The notes beneath the pieces are model-generated. The model was not told the origin of the DNA. It saw only the letters and a program-made list of their open reading frames with translations, and ran no database searches. Made by a program: the position numbers and the translations under genes. Below, in pieces: positions 7,886 to 15,849 of a stretch of DNA of 64,000 bases (position 1 is the first letter of the stretch; each line of letters starts with the position of its first letter). The stretch is from Acidobacteriaceae bacterium (lineage in GTDB: Bacteria; Acidobacteriota; Terriglobia; Terriglobales; Acidobacteriaceae), in contig PKUV01000038.1 of assembly GCA_003131315.1 (NCBI GenBank), forward strand, positions 90,439-154,438. Reading direction: 5' to 3'.

Positions 7886-8856
7886 TGACCTATATCGAGG
7901 CGATCCGCCAGGGAATCTGGGAGGAAATGGAACGCGATGACCGAGTCTTCATGATTGGCGAAGACATCGGGGCGCACGGCGGCGCCTTCAAGCTCTCAGC
8001 CGGCATGCAGGAACACTTTGGTCCCAACCGGATCGTGGACACCCCGCTGGCGGAAAATGCCTTCGTGGGAGCTGCCATTGGCGCCGCGCTCATGGGCCTG
8101 CGGCCGATCGTCGAAATGCAGTTTGCCGACTTCATTTCCACCTGCTACGACCTGATCGTCAACTACGCCGCCAAAGCCCGCTACCGCTGGGCCGCCGGTG
8201 TTCCCATCGTCATACGCGGACCTTCGGGAGGCGGTGTCCGTGGCGGCCCCTTCCACTCCAACAACCCGGAGATCGCTTTTGTCCATACGCCGGGGCTGAA
8301 GGTCGTGGTGCCCGCGACTGCCTACGATGCGAAGGGGTTGATCAAGGCGGCGATTCGCGACCCCGATCCGGTGCTGTACTTTGAGCACAAACTGCTGTAT
8401 CGGCGAATCAAAGAGGATGTGCCGGCGGAGGATTACGTCGTGCCGCTTGGTCAGGCCCGCGTGGCTCGTGCCGGCACCGACATTTCCGTCATCACCTACG
8501 GAGCCATGGTGTACGTCGCTTTGGAAGCCGCGGAGAAGCTGGCCCAAGAAGGCGACGGCGTGGATGTGGAAGTGATCGACCTGCGCTGCCTGGTTCCACT
8601 AGACAGGGAAGCTGTGCTGGCGACCGTCCGCAAAACCAGCCGCGTGATTTTGCTGCACGAAGATACGCGCACGGCGGGCTTCGCCGGCGAACTCGCCGCG
8701 CTGATCGCGTCCGACGCTTTCGATTACCTGGACGCGCCCGTCCTGCGCGTGACCGCGCCCGATTGTCCAGTACCCTACAGCCCGCCGCTGGAGGACGCGT
8801 TTCTGCCCCACGCCGCCGACGTCATAGCCGCCGTCCGGCGCTCGATGGCGTACTAG
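7876..8856 (+). CDS. 2-oxoacid dehydrogenase E1 component, beta subunit
   Basis: This 326-residue partner of the preceding alpha subunit has the E1-beta layout: an N-terminal Pyr domain with Gly-Glu-Asp-Ile-Gly, a Glu-Met-Gln-Phe-Ala-Asp stretch and Gly-Pro-Ser-Gly-Gly-Gly, followed by a transketolase C-terminal domain with Leu-His-Glu-Asp. It decarboxylates a 2-oxoacid and passes the acyl group to a lipoyl E2. The gene overlaps its upstream partner and is convergent with the U32 gene, whose stop lies 4 bases away. The last bases include one copy of a 16-bp repeat. Confidence 0.9.
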   Translation: MPVMTYIEAIRQGIWEEMERDDRVFMIGEDIGAHGGAFKLSAGMQEHFGPNRIVDTPLAENAFVGAAIGAALMGLRPIVEMQFADFISTCYDLIVNYAAKARYRWAAGVPIVIRGPSGGGVRGGPFHSNNPEIAFVHTPGLKVVVPATAYDAKGLIKAAIRDPDPVLYFEHKLLYRRIKEDVPAEDYVVPLGQARVARAGTDISVITYGAMVYVALEAAEKLAQEGDGVDVEVIDLRCLVPLDREAVLATVRKTSRVILLHEDTRTAGFAGELAALIASDAFDYLDAPVLRVTAPDCPVPYSPPLEDAFLPHAADVIAAVRRSMAY

Positions 8857-8869
8857 CGGCTATCTCCAT
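8854..8869. repeat. 16-bp direct repeat, copy 1 (left of the U32 pair)
   Basis: The sequence TAGCGGCTATCTCCAT occurs here, covering the stop codons of the convergent E1-beta and U32 genes, and again at 10975-10990. The two copies bracket the two U32 genes almost exactly. Confidence 0.7.
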
Positions 8870-9921
8870 CGTCCCGCGCTCTCCCGCAGATGGCTTCTGT
8901 TTGTGGTTGCTCCCGCGTTGTAATAGCACATTTCTCCCGGGACGCACGGCGCAACACTCTCGCGAAGAGTCTGCGCGTACCCTTGAACGGCTTCTTCGAG
9001 GGCCCCGTTTCGTGTCTTCTCCACGACCGCCCGGACCAGCCTCAGACTGGCCAGCTTGCGCAAGGAGGACGCTTCGCGGCCGACAATCTTCACTGCGGAA
9101 ATGCCCATACGGTGGAAGGCGGGGATGGCGCAAAGGCCGCACGGCGCCAGCGGCAGTGCGGTCTGCGGCCGGGCCGAGCAGGCGTAATTGGTGAGCGCGT
9201 CAATGCGGCGATGAAAATCCTGCAGGAGCGTGTTTATCTCCTCCTCTTCTCCTGAAGCCCAGGGTGCGCCGGAAAGCTTGAAAGACTGCGAGTCCATCCG
9301 CGCCAGTCCCACGCAAAAGGCGCCCACGGAACGGTGGTGGGTCGTGAGGCAGAACCCCTCCTCGAAAATGCACCCGTCGTTCAGGATGAACACCTCGAGT
9401 TCGATCTGAGAGCCGATTTCGCAGGCAATGCGCCCGATCTCTGCCAGCGTAAGGCTGCGAGGCAGAATGACGCGGCGCACTCCGAGCGACTGGAAGAAAC
9501 GGACGGCAGCCACATTCAACGACGCGGCGATGGAACTGAGATGCAGGGCGCAGGGCAAGTCCTGTTTCGCCAGTTCCAGGATCAAGGCCGGATCGGAGAC
9601 GATCAGCCCATCCACGCTGGCTTCCTCGACATAGCGGCGGGCGAGGTCCAGCACCAGTGGCAGTTGGCTGGCGGTGTAGGTCTGAGCGTTCAAGGTCACA
9701 AACACGGGCACGGAACGGCCGTGAGCCTGTTGGACGACCCGGGCAAGATCCGAGAAGGTGCGCAGGTTCCCGCCAGCCGGACTGCGCCGGTTCAGCCAGA
9801 TGGCGCCGCTGTAACGGGCCACCCACTCTTCCGGCACCAGGCCGCAGTAAAGTTCCTCCGCCCCGTTGGCCAGGAGCATCTCGGTTTCTTCCGGCGAATT
9901 CAAGGGTGCCAGAATTTTCAT
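8860..9921 (-). CDS. U32 family protein, UbiU-like (putative 4Fe-4S O2-independent hydroxylase subunit)
   Basis: This 353-residue TIM-barrel protein belongs to the U32 'peptidase' family. It starts Met-Lys-Ile-Leu-Ala-Pro with a Glu-Leu-Tyr-Cys-Gly segment and has the family core Glu-Val-Phe-Ile-Leu-Asn-Asp-Gly-Cys. Cysteines C184, C191 and C203, plus C261 or C264, follow the pattern of the 4Fe-4S ligands of UbiU (Cys-x6-Cys, a third Cys, then a distal one). UbiU-UbiV perform O2-independent hydroxylation in ubiquinone synthesis with prephenate as oxygen donor. It lies 7 bases after the UbiV-like partner, downstream of the amine dehydrogenase genes. I infer an anaerobic hydroxylase role. The substrate is unproven. 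Confidence 0.75.
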   Translation of the reverse strand: MKILAPLNSPEETEMLLANGAEELYCGLVPEEWVARYSGAIWLNRRSPAGGNLRTFSDLARVVQQAHGRSVPVFVTLNAQTYTASQLPLVLDLARRYVEEASVDGLIVSDPALILELAKQDLPCALHLSSIAASLNVAAVRFFQSLGVRRVILPRSLTLAEIGRIACEIGSQIELEVFILNDGCIFEEGFCLTTHHRSVGAFCVGLARMDSQSFKLSGAPWASGEEEEINTLLQDFHRRIDALTNYACSARPQTALPLAPCGLCAIPAFHRMGISAVKIVGREASSLRKLASLRLVRAVVEKTRNGALEEAVQGYAQTLRESVAPCVPGEMCYYNAGATTNRSHLRESAGRWR

Positions 9922-9928
9922 CTTGCGC

Positions 9929-10855
9929 TCACATGGGCAAGTCCGGCTGGTAGATCACCCGGCCCACCCCTCGGGCCTCCGCTCCCAGCAGGAAGCGCTC
10001 GAGCACCTCGGTATTGGGGCAGTAGAAAAAAGTGTTTCCGCGCTGATAAAACACCGTGCCGTCGGTGGGCAGGGTAGTACCGACGAAGCGGTGCTCCGTA
10101 AGGTAGAGCCGACACTCGCGCTGACACCGCTGCATGGGCCGAAATCGCTCACTCTCCTCGAGATGGAGCGCGCCGGTCATGCATTGCCGTCCCGTAGTTA
10201 CGAAACCATAGGGGAAGTAAAACGCCACCTGAAACGGGAGCCGGCGCAGGTCCGAGGTAGAGTCTTGAAGCAAGATGTCCAGTTCCACCGTCTCGACACC
10301 ATAGTGGCGTAGCAGGCGCTGCAGCGATGGCATCTCGAGTTCGCCCGGCTGCATGGAAGCGCGGATGCCCTCCGGGGCATCCGGTGCGTTGTACAAGGGG
10401 GTGACGCGCGGATCTCGCATCGTTTTATTCAAAAGGCGTCCACGAACCGGCTGCAACACGTCAAACTCTTCGTGCAGCACCTGCAATGTGCCCCAGTCGT
10501 TGAATACCACTTCCGTACCGTTGGACTGAGAGGCGAGCCAGGCAAAAAGAGGCCGGAGTTTGTCCAGGCCAGCGTCGGTGACCGGTGGGGTCAGGAAGGT
10601 GATCGCCAAGCCGCGCTCCCACAGCTCGCGGCACACTTTAGAGAAGCTCTCGCGCGCCGGGATCAGGTACTGGCAAAATTCGTTGCCCAGGTAGGCGCGT
10701 TGCGGGCGAACCGGCCCAGCCACCCGTTGGACCACATCCGCCGCCGCGACCTGCAAATCGCTCAACGGAAGTTCAGATCTCCGGGGTTGGCACGAAAGAA
10801 AGTCGTCGCAGTGTGCCAGGGAGCTTCCGTCCGCAACGTGAATGGCCCACTCCAT
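9929..10855 (-). CDS. U32-like protein, UbiV-like partner
   Basis: This 308-residue protein is more diverged than its neighbour but keeps UbiV features: Tyr-Leu-Gly-x3-Cys (C61) where UbiV has Tyr-Leu-Gly-Glu-x-Val-Cys, then C225, and a Cys-x3-Cys pair (C244, C248), i.e. one early and three clustered late cysteines as in the 4Fe-4S site of UbiV. There is no signal peptide, so it is cytoplasmic. It precedes the UbiU-like gene by 7 bases, implying a heterodimer. It follows qhpB on the same strand after 334 bases. The start ATG at 10855 has only a weak ribosome-binding site. Acidobacteria mainly use menaquinone, so an ordinary ubiquinone role is unlikely (established trait of the phylum). Confidence 0.65.
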   Translation of the reverse strand: MEWAIHVADGSSLAHCDDFLSCQPRRSELPLSDLQVAAADVVQRVAGPVRPQRAYLGNEFCQYLIPARESFSKVCRELWERGLAITFLTPPVTDAGLDKLRPLFAWLASQSNGTEVVFNDWGTLQVLHEEFDVLQPVRGRLLNKTMRDPRVTPLYNAPDAPEGIRASMQPGELEMPSLQRLLRHYGVETVELDILLQDSTSDLRRLPFQVAFYFPYGFVTTGRQCMTGALHLEESERFRPMQRCQRECRLYLTEHRFVGTTLPTDGTVFYQRGNTFFYCPNTEVLERFLLGAEARGVGRVIYQPDLPM

Positions 10856-11189
10856 AAGCGGGTGCCCGTGTGGTCAGTTCCTTTCCGGTCTCGCCTGACT
10901 CTGGCCGGACCGGCTGATTGTACTCCTGCAGAACAGGCTCGGACACGGCCATGATGGGCACAGCGCTGTAGCTTTAGCGGCTATCTCCATTGGGAATCCG
11001 ACACGCTCGTGGCGGCGCAATCGCCGATTCCAAGTCCCACGGCGGTGACGTCACGAAACGTAGAACCCAAATTAAATTCGAACGCGCGGTTAACTGACGA
11101 AAGATCGCCATCTCGTCAGCGAACGCACGACGATGGTTTTACAAGGCGGGGTGAGATAGGTTCTAGTTCTTGCCGCCTTCCAGAAACGG
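10856..11189. other. gap between qhpB and the U32 pair
   Basis: This 334-base stretch has no gene I can support. It contains the second 16-bp repeat copy (10975-10990) and a GC-rich area around 10890-10920 with CCGG-type inverted segments. It may hold a promoter for the U32 pair, but I see no convincing -35/-10 pair. Confidence 0.4.
10975..10990. repeat. 16-bp direct repeat, copy 2 (right of the U32 pair)
   Basis: Identical over 16 bases to 8854-8869. On the minus strand it reads ATGGAGATAGCCGCTA. The distance between copies is about 2.12 kb, equal to the U32 pair plus its leader. Confidence 0.7.
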
Positions 11190-12320
11190 CTAGGGCACCG
11201 CTCCCGGCGGCAGGGCGCGCAACTGACTGGAGCTCGGGTCGCCGGGAAGCTCGATGCGGCGTATGAGTTTCAAACTCTGCGCATCGTAAACGTCCACGAA
11301 CGGGCCGGCCGACGACGGCAGGTAGACTTTCTTGCCGTCGCGCGTGAGGTTAACGACGTAGGCGGTCCGTTCCGTATCGCGCACCTCAGCAATCTTGCGT
11401 TGCGTCAGATCCACTACCACCAGCTGGTTCATGACCATATAGGCCCGCTTGCGGTCGGGTGAGACTACCGAAGAATACAAAGGAATGGGCGGGCCCAGTT
11501 CCATGAAGTCCAACTTTCCGGTGTCCACGTCCATGTTGACCAGGCCGAGCACGAGCTTGTGCGTAAGCGGGTTGGTGGCGAAATAGGGCATGCTCACGAT
11601 TCCGCTCTGCTCGTACTGACTAAAGAAGGGAAGGGTGTCCATGGGGCTCTGATCGGGAGGCAGGCCGGTGCGCATAGGCACCGTTTCCACCACACGCCGC
11701 TGCGCCAGATCAATGAAGTAGACATCTCGTCCCCAGGCGATCAGGCGGTTCGGGTCCGCCGGCACGAACAGGCTGACCACGCCGTCGGGCGCGTCCATGA
11801 TCTTCTTCTTTGCGTGCGTGTTCAGGTCCACGGACCAGATTTCCGGCGGCATCGCCACATATTCATCGGGAAGTTCCTTGACTGGACGAATATGGGCAAA
11901 CAGGCGGTCTCCCTTGCGGCTCAACGCCAGGCCGAAAATGTTGATCTTGACGCCCGGCTGCGCCAGATCAATCACGTCTTCCACTTTCCGGTCTGGTACA
12001 TTCACGACCTCGATCTTGGCGCGGCCGTCGGTGGTCAGGAAAACGTGTTTGCCGTCGGGAGAAGGGATGACCTCCTTCGGGGAACGACCCTTGGTGGGAA
12101 TCTGGGCAACGATTTCATCGCGGTTCGTATCAATGACCAGCAGCCCTGTGGGGTGGATGCCGAGGACGAAGTAGTCGTGGTCCTGGCTCCAGCTCAGGGA
12201 GGTGGCCAGCAGCAGGAGGCCGAGCGCGATTGCAAGTTGCGCGCGACGACCGGGCCGAAGGAGCGGGCTTCTAAGAATGACGCGAGTGGTCCCAAACATG
12301 ACCGTCCACCGGCCTTTCAT
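11190..12320 (-). CDS. qhpB: quinohemoprotein amine dehydrogenase beta subunit
   Basis: This 376-residue protein is a seven-bladed beta-propeller of the QHNDH beta/methylamine-dehydrogenase heavy-chain type. It has an N-terminal signal peptide (hydrophobic run Leu-Ala-Ile-Ala-Leu-Gly-Leu-Leu-Leu-Leu, cleavage probably after Ser-Trp-Ser-Gln) and YVTN-like repeats such as Leu-Val-Ile-Asp-Thr-Asn-Arg and Pro-Asp-Gly-Lys-His-Val-Phe. It caps the catalytic gamma subunit in the periplasm. I chose the ATG at 12320 because it overlaps the qhpC stop as ATGA. Reading further upstream runs over qhpC. A second, diverged copy lies at 33703-34821. Confidence 0.88.
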   Translation of the reverse strand: MKGRWTVMFGTTRVILRSPLLRPGRRAQLAIALGLLLLATSLSWSQDHDYFVLGIHPTGLLVIDTNRDEIVAQIPTKGRSPKEVIPSPDGKHVFLTTDGRAKIEVVNVPDRKVEDVIDLAQPGVKINIFGLALSRKGDRLFAHIRPVKELPDEYVAMPPEIWSVDLNTHAKKKIMDAPDGVVSLFVPADPNRLIAWGRDVYFIDLAQRRVVETVPMRTGLPPDQSPMDTLPFFSQYEQSGIVSMPYFATNPLTHKLVLGLVNMDVDTGKLDFMELGPPIPLYSSVVSPDRKRAYMVMNQLVVVDLTQRKIAEVRDTERTAYVVNLTRDGKKVYLPSSAGPFVDVYDAQSLKLIRRIELPGDPSSSQLRALPPGAVP

Positions 12321-12673
12321 TGGTTGTCCGTCGGCACCAGATCCAGCTTGCGCCAGTCCCGCGCCGCCGAGGCGCACTTGTCCGACCATTCCAGAAAGCT
12401 CGTCAGCTGATCGGGCAACTGGGCCGGCCACCAGCATTCGTCGTAGCAGCCGTAGAGATCGGCTTCCATGGGCTGGCACAGGCCCGTCATCTGGCCGGAA
12501 CTGTCGGCCTCCCACCCGGGATCGAAGATGAGCGCGCAGCCCAACGGGAGCTGGGGCGCCTGCAGCGCCCGCACGTCGGGCTTGCTCTCCGCCCGGGAGC
12601 CGCTGTCGGCTTGCTGGTGTGCCGCCGCCTCGATCTTTCGGGCTTTCTTATTGAGTGGCTTCAAGTGTTTCAT
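12317..12673 (-). CDS. qhpC: quinohemoprotein amine dehydrogenase gamma subunit (CTQ-bearing catalytic peptide)
   Basis: This small subunit carries the cysteine tryptophylquinone cofactor. With the ATG at 12673 it has 118 residues. Every crosslink residue of the family is present at the right spacing: C46-E55, C66-D72 and C80-D88 (thioether links made by QhpD) and C76-W82 (the CTQ pair), including the Gly-Cys-x3-Cys-Trp-Trp-Pro-Ala segment. The 40-odd residues before C46 include a basic leader, longer than the 28 residues described in Paracoccus, and would be removed by QhpE. It is not a Sec signal. An alternative GTG start at 12694 overlaps the qhpA stop. Confidence 0.93.
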   Translation of the reverse strand: MKHLKPLNKKARKIEAAAHQQADSGSRAESKPDVRALQAPQLPLGCALIFDPGWEADSSGQMTGLCQPMEADLYGCYDECWWPAQLPDQLTSFLEWSDKCASAARDWRKLDLVPTDNQ

Positions 12674-12690
12674 ATGAAATTTGCTCCGCG

Positions 12691-14271
12691 TCACGGTATC
12701 AGGGTGTCTCTCATCTTGGGAATGCTCACCAGCAGGTAGGCGCGTGCCTTCATTGCTTTGGCGTCATTCCCCGGTTTGTATTCGGCCGTTACATAGACGT
12801 CGCCGCTGTTTTCGGCGCTACGGTAACGTTTCGGATTCGGCCCCTCGGTCGCGGGAGTAAATAATCCGTTCTGATCGATGGAGCCGACAAACTCCCGATC
12901 CTTGTCGTCGTAGGCGTTGTAAAGCTCTTCGATTGCCCAGTTCGGCTTGACGACGCCTATCTCGAGGTCGTCGTCGTTGCCGGGAACGCCATCAGGACCG
13001 CGGTTGTACGCGCGCGCTTCAAACTGGACGTACTGCTTGGAATAGTGAATCCCGCCCAGTCGCGCCATCGTCCGCTCCGGCAAGACGCGAATGTAGTCCA
13101 CCTTGTCGTACACGCAGAGCAAATCCTTGGCTGTGGCCGTGCCCACTTGCACCACCCGCCGGCCATTTTTCGCATCCGCCGCGACCGTGGCCTCCACCGT
13201 AATCCGATCGGTTGTGGCGGCCGTGATCTTCTCGACCTTCAGGCCATCGCCCAAGCTCAGATCTCCCGGTTTCACATTGGCCGGCAGGTCGGCTCCATAG
13301 ATGCGCAGCTCGATGTTCTTGGCGCCAGACTGTACGGTCTTCGGAAACACGGCGACGAGGCGGGGCTGCCCGTCCCGGCGGTAGAGAGTTTCCTCACCTG
13401 CGATTCCCGGCCGTTCGACGCCCAGCCAGCGACCGCGCAGCGTCGTACCGTCGGCGGAAAGATGATAGATTTCCCGGCCCTTTGCCCCCTCCAGCCACTG
13501 GGCATTGCCTCTCCAGGAAGCCGCTCCATACCAGTGTCCGGTACCGGTGCGGGTCGTGCTGGCGCCGTCGGCGAACTCCAGCGCAGCCTGAGTCTGCCGC
13601 GAGCCGTCGGCCGCCACGCTCATCTTGATCTGTCCCACGTAATCGCCCTTGCCCGCCTGATACCCTCGAACCACCCAGGCGGTTTCGCCGGGAGCAGTCT
13701 GGTTCTTTTCCCGCTGCCATTCCGGAGTTTCCAGCGGGAACTGCTGGGCCAGGTAGGCGAGCGCTTCATCGGACGTAGTCATCCAATCCATGTAGCGATG
13801 CTGATAAACGATGGTGGGGATGATGGCCAGCAGGAAGCTCTTCAGCTTGAGCCATTCCTCTTTGGTCCGACGCTGGGCTGCAATCCTGGCGTAGCTGTGG
13901 CAGGTCGCGCAGGCCGTTCGGACCGCTTCGTTGGGAATCTGCTCCTGATCTTCGCGCTGCTCCAAGGCATAGCTGATCTTGTCCACCTCCGAAGCGGTGA
14001 GGCCTTGCTGATCCCCCAGGTACTGCACGATGGCCCGCGCTTCCGCCGGAGTCAGGCTCACCTTGTGCAGTTGCACCATGCGCCGTACGGTTTCCTCCCA
14101 CCCCTCGGGTGTCTTGCGCTGGTAGGAGATGCGGCTCATGCGCTGCTGGGAATCGAGGGTATGGCAGCCGCCACACTTGTCTTGCACAAGTTGGCTCTTT
14201 ACGGGGATGCCCTCAGCCCACAGCATTGCGGTGAGAGCGGCAGTCGTCAGTGTTATCGCCAGGAATCGCAT
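12691..14271 (-). CDS. qhpA: quinohemoprotein amine dehydrogenase alpha subunit (diheme cytochrome c)
   Basis: This 526-residue periplasmic subunit accepts electrons from CTQ. The sequence shows a signal peptide (residues 1-19), two c-type heme motifs, Cys33-Gly-Gly-Cys-His and Cys121-Ala-Thr-Cys-His, and three beta-rich domains typical of QHNDH alpha, with a lipocalin-like part around residues 160-290 and Ig-like domains after. The enzyme oxidises primary amines to aldehydes plus ammonia. The stop overlaps the alternative qhpC start. It follows the aldehyde dehydrogenase by 37 bases, so the aldehyde product can be handled by the same transcript. Confidence 0.93.
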   Translation of the reverse strand: MRFLAITLTTAALTAMLWAEGIPVKSQLVQDKCGGCHTLDSQQRMSRISYQRKTPEGWEETVRRMVQLHKVSLTPAEARAIVQYLGDQQGLTASEVDKISYALEQREDQEQIPNEAVRTACATCHSYARIAAQRRTKEEWLKLKSFLLAIIPTIVYQHRYMDWMTTSDEALAYLAQQFPLETPEWQREKNQTAPGETAWVVRGYQAGKGDYVGQIKMSVAADGSRQTQAALEFADGASTTRTGTGHWYGAASWRGNAQWLEGAKGREIYHLSADGTTLRGRWLGVERPGIAGEETLYRRDGQPRLVAVFPKTVQSGAKNIELRIYGADLPANVKPGDLSLGDGLKVEKITAATTDRITVEATVAADAKNGRRVVQVGTATAKDLLCVYDKVDYIRVLPERTMARLGGIHYSKQYVQFEARAYNRGPDGVPGNDDDLEIGVVKPNWAIEELYNAYDDKDREFVGSIDQNGLFTPATEGPNPKRYRSAENSGDVYVTAEYKPGNDAKAMKARAYLLVSIPKMRDTLIP

Positions 14272-14308
14272 GGTTGATCGTCCGCCTTGAGCGAAACTAA
14301 GCAGTTTT

Positions 14309-15781
14309 TCAGTTCGGCAGGCTCACCCACACGCTCTTCACCTGCGTGTAACTCTCGAGTGCGTGTACGCCCAGTTCGCGGCCGAATCCGCTCATCTTAT
14401 AGCCGCCGAAGGGCGAGAGACTGCTGATCACGTTGTAGGTGTTCACCCAGACCGTTCCGGCTTTGAGCTTGCGAGCCATGGCATGGGCTTTGCCGACATC
14501 ACGCGTCCACACCGCCGCCGCCAGCCCATAAAAGGTGTTGTTGGCGCGGGGCACAACTTCGTCCATGTCTTTGAACCGGATGACCGAAAGCACCGGCCCA
14601 AAGATCTCCTCGCGCGCGATCTTCATGGAGTCGTTAACCCCGTCAAAGATGGTGGGATTGACGAAGTAGCCGCGCTTGGTGGGCTGGTCGCCTCCCGTTC
14701 GCAGCGTGGCTCCCTCGGCTTTGCCGATGTTGATATAGCGCAGCACTTTGTTCAGGTGGTCCTCGGAAATCAAGGCCCCGATCTGGGTCGAAGGATCCAT
14801 GGGGTCGCCGACTTTCATCTTGCCGGCCTGTCCCACCAGCTTGTCCATGAACTGGTCGTACACCGACTCCTGTAGGAACAGGCGCGATCCAGCACAACAG
14901 ACTTCACCCTGGTTCCAGAAGATACCCATTAAGGAACCGGCGACGGCCGCGTCCAGGTCCGCGTCGGCGAAGACGATGTTGGGCGACTTGCCGCCCAGTT
15001 CGAACGAGATCCGCTTTAGCGTCCCGGCCGCCTCGCGCATGATGGTCTGGCCGGTGATGTACTCGCCGGTGAAGGCGATCTTGTCCACGTCCGGATGGGT
15101 CACCAGAGCGGATCCGGCAGTCGGCCCAAATCCCGGCAGCACGTTCACAACACCAGGAGGGATGCCCGCTTCCAGGCACAGCTCGCCTAACCGCAACGCG
15201 CTTAAAGGTGTCTGTTCCGCGGGTTTCAGCACCACGGTGTTTCCGGTGGCCAGCGCGGGTCCAAGCTTCCAGGCCGCCAGCAGCATGGGGAAGTTCCAGG
15301 CCACGATCTGGCCGACGACGCCGATCGGTTCCCGCAGCGTGTAGTTGAGAAACGGCCCAGGGACAGGAATGGTCTCCCCGTGCACTTTGTTAGCCCAGCC
15401 AGCGTAGTATTCGATGCAGTCGGCGACCAGGGGAACGTCGATGTTGCGCGAGTCGGAGATGGGCTTGCCGTTGTCCATCGTTTCTAGTTCGGCCAAGTCA
15501 TCGCGATGTTCCATGATCAGGTCGGCGAGCTTCGACAGGACCCTGCCACGGTCGGTGGCGGTCATCTTGCTCCACGGCCCCTCTTCGAAAGCCTTGCGCG
15601 CTGCCTTGACCGCGAGATCCACGTCGGCCTTGTCGGCTTCGGCAACGGACGTGATGACTTCGCCGGTCGCAGGATTGAGGGTGTCGAAACGCTTGCCCGA
15701 AACAGCCTCGCGCCATTGGCCATCAATTAACAGCTGGGTCGGACCGTTGTAGGTGGCGAGTGGTTTGATTGCAGTTGCCAT
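14309..15781 (-). CDS. NAD(P)-dependent aldehyde dehydrogenase (phenylacetaldehyde/betaine-aldehyde type)
   Basis: This 490-residue ALDH-superfamily enzyme has the usual length and motifs: Phe-Glu-Leu-Gly-Gly-Lys-Ser-Pro with the general-base Glu, the nucleophile segment Gly-Glu-Val-Cys-Cys-Ala-Gly-Ser, and Glu-Ile-Phe-Gly-Pro-Val. It converts an aldehyde to the acid. The ATG at 15781 is preceded by an AGGAGG box 6 bases upstream, a strong signal. Its position directly before qhpACB suggests it oxidises the aldehyde released by the amine dehydrogenase. By homology aryl-acetaldehydes are plausible substrates, which would fit the PaaX regulators nearby, but the sequence does not fix this. Confidence 0.92.
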   Translation of the reverse strand: MATAIKPLATYNGPTQLLIDGQWREAVSGKRFDTLNPATGEVITSVAEADKADVDLAVKAARKAFEEGPWSKMTATDRGRVLSKLADLIMEHRDDLAELETMDNGKPISDSRNIDVPLVADCIEYYAGWANKVHGETIPVPGPFLNYTLREPIGVVGQIVAWNFPMLLAAWKLGPALATGNTVVLKPAEQTPLSALRLGELCLEAGIPPGVVNVLPGFGPTAGSALVTHPDVDKIAFTGEYITGQTIMREAAGTLKRISFELGGKSPNIVFADADLDAAVAGSLMGIFWNQGEVCCAGSRLFLQESVYDQFMDKLVGQAGKMKVGDPMDPSTQIGALISEDHLNKVLRYINIGKAEGATLRTGGDQPTKRGYFVNPTIFDGVNDSMKIAREEIFGPVLSVIRFKDMDEVVPRANNTFYGLAAAVWTRDVGKAHAMARKLKAGTVWVNTYNVISSLSPFGGYKMSGFGRELGVHALESYTQVKSVWVSLPN

Positions 15782-15849
15782 TGGTACCTCCTATTGGATT
15801 CTGCGAGTATAGAACTTGCGCTCCGGTACGGAAACAATCCCCGTCTCCA

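Noticed and set aside
8860-10855. Reading the U32 pair as collagenase-like peptidases or as real ubiquinone hydroxylases
   Set aside because: The Cys patterns fit Fe-S U32 proteins rather than proteases. Acidobacteria rely on menaquinone and no ubi gene is nearby.
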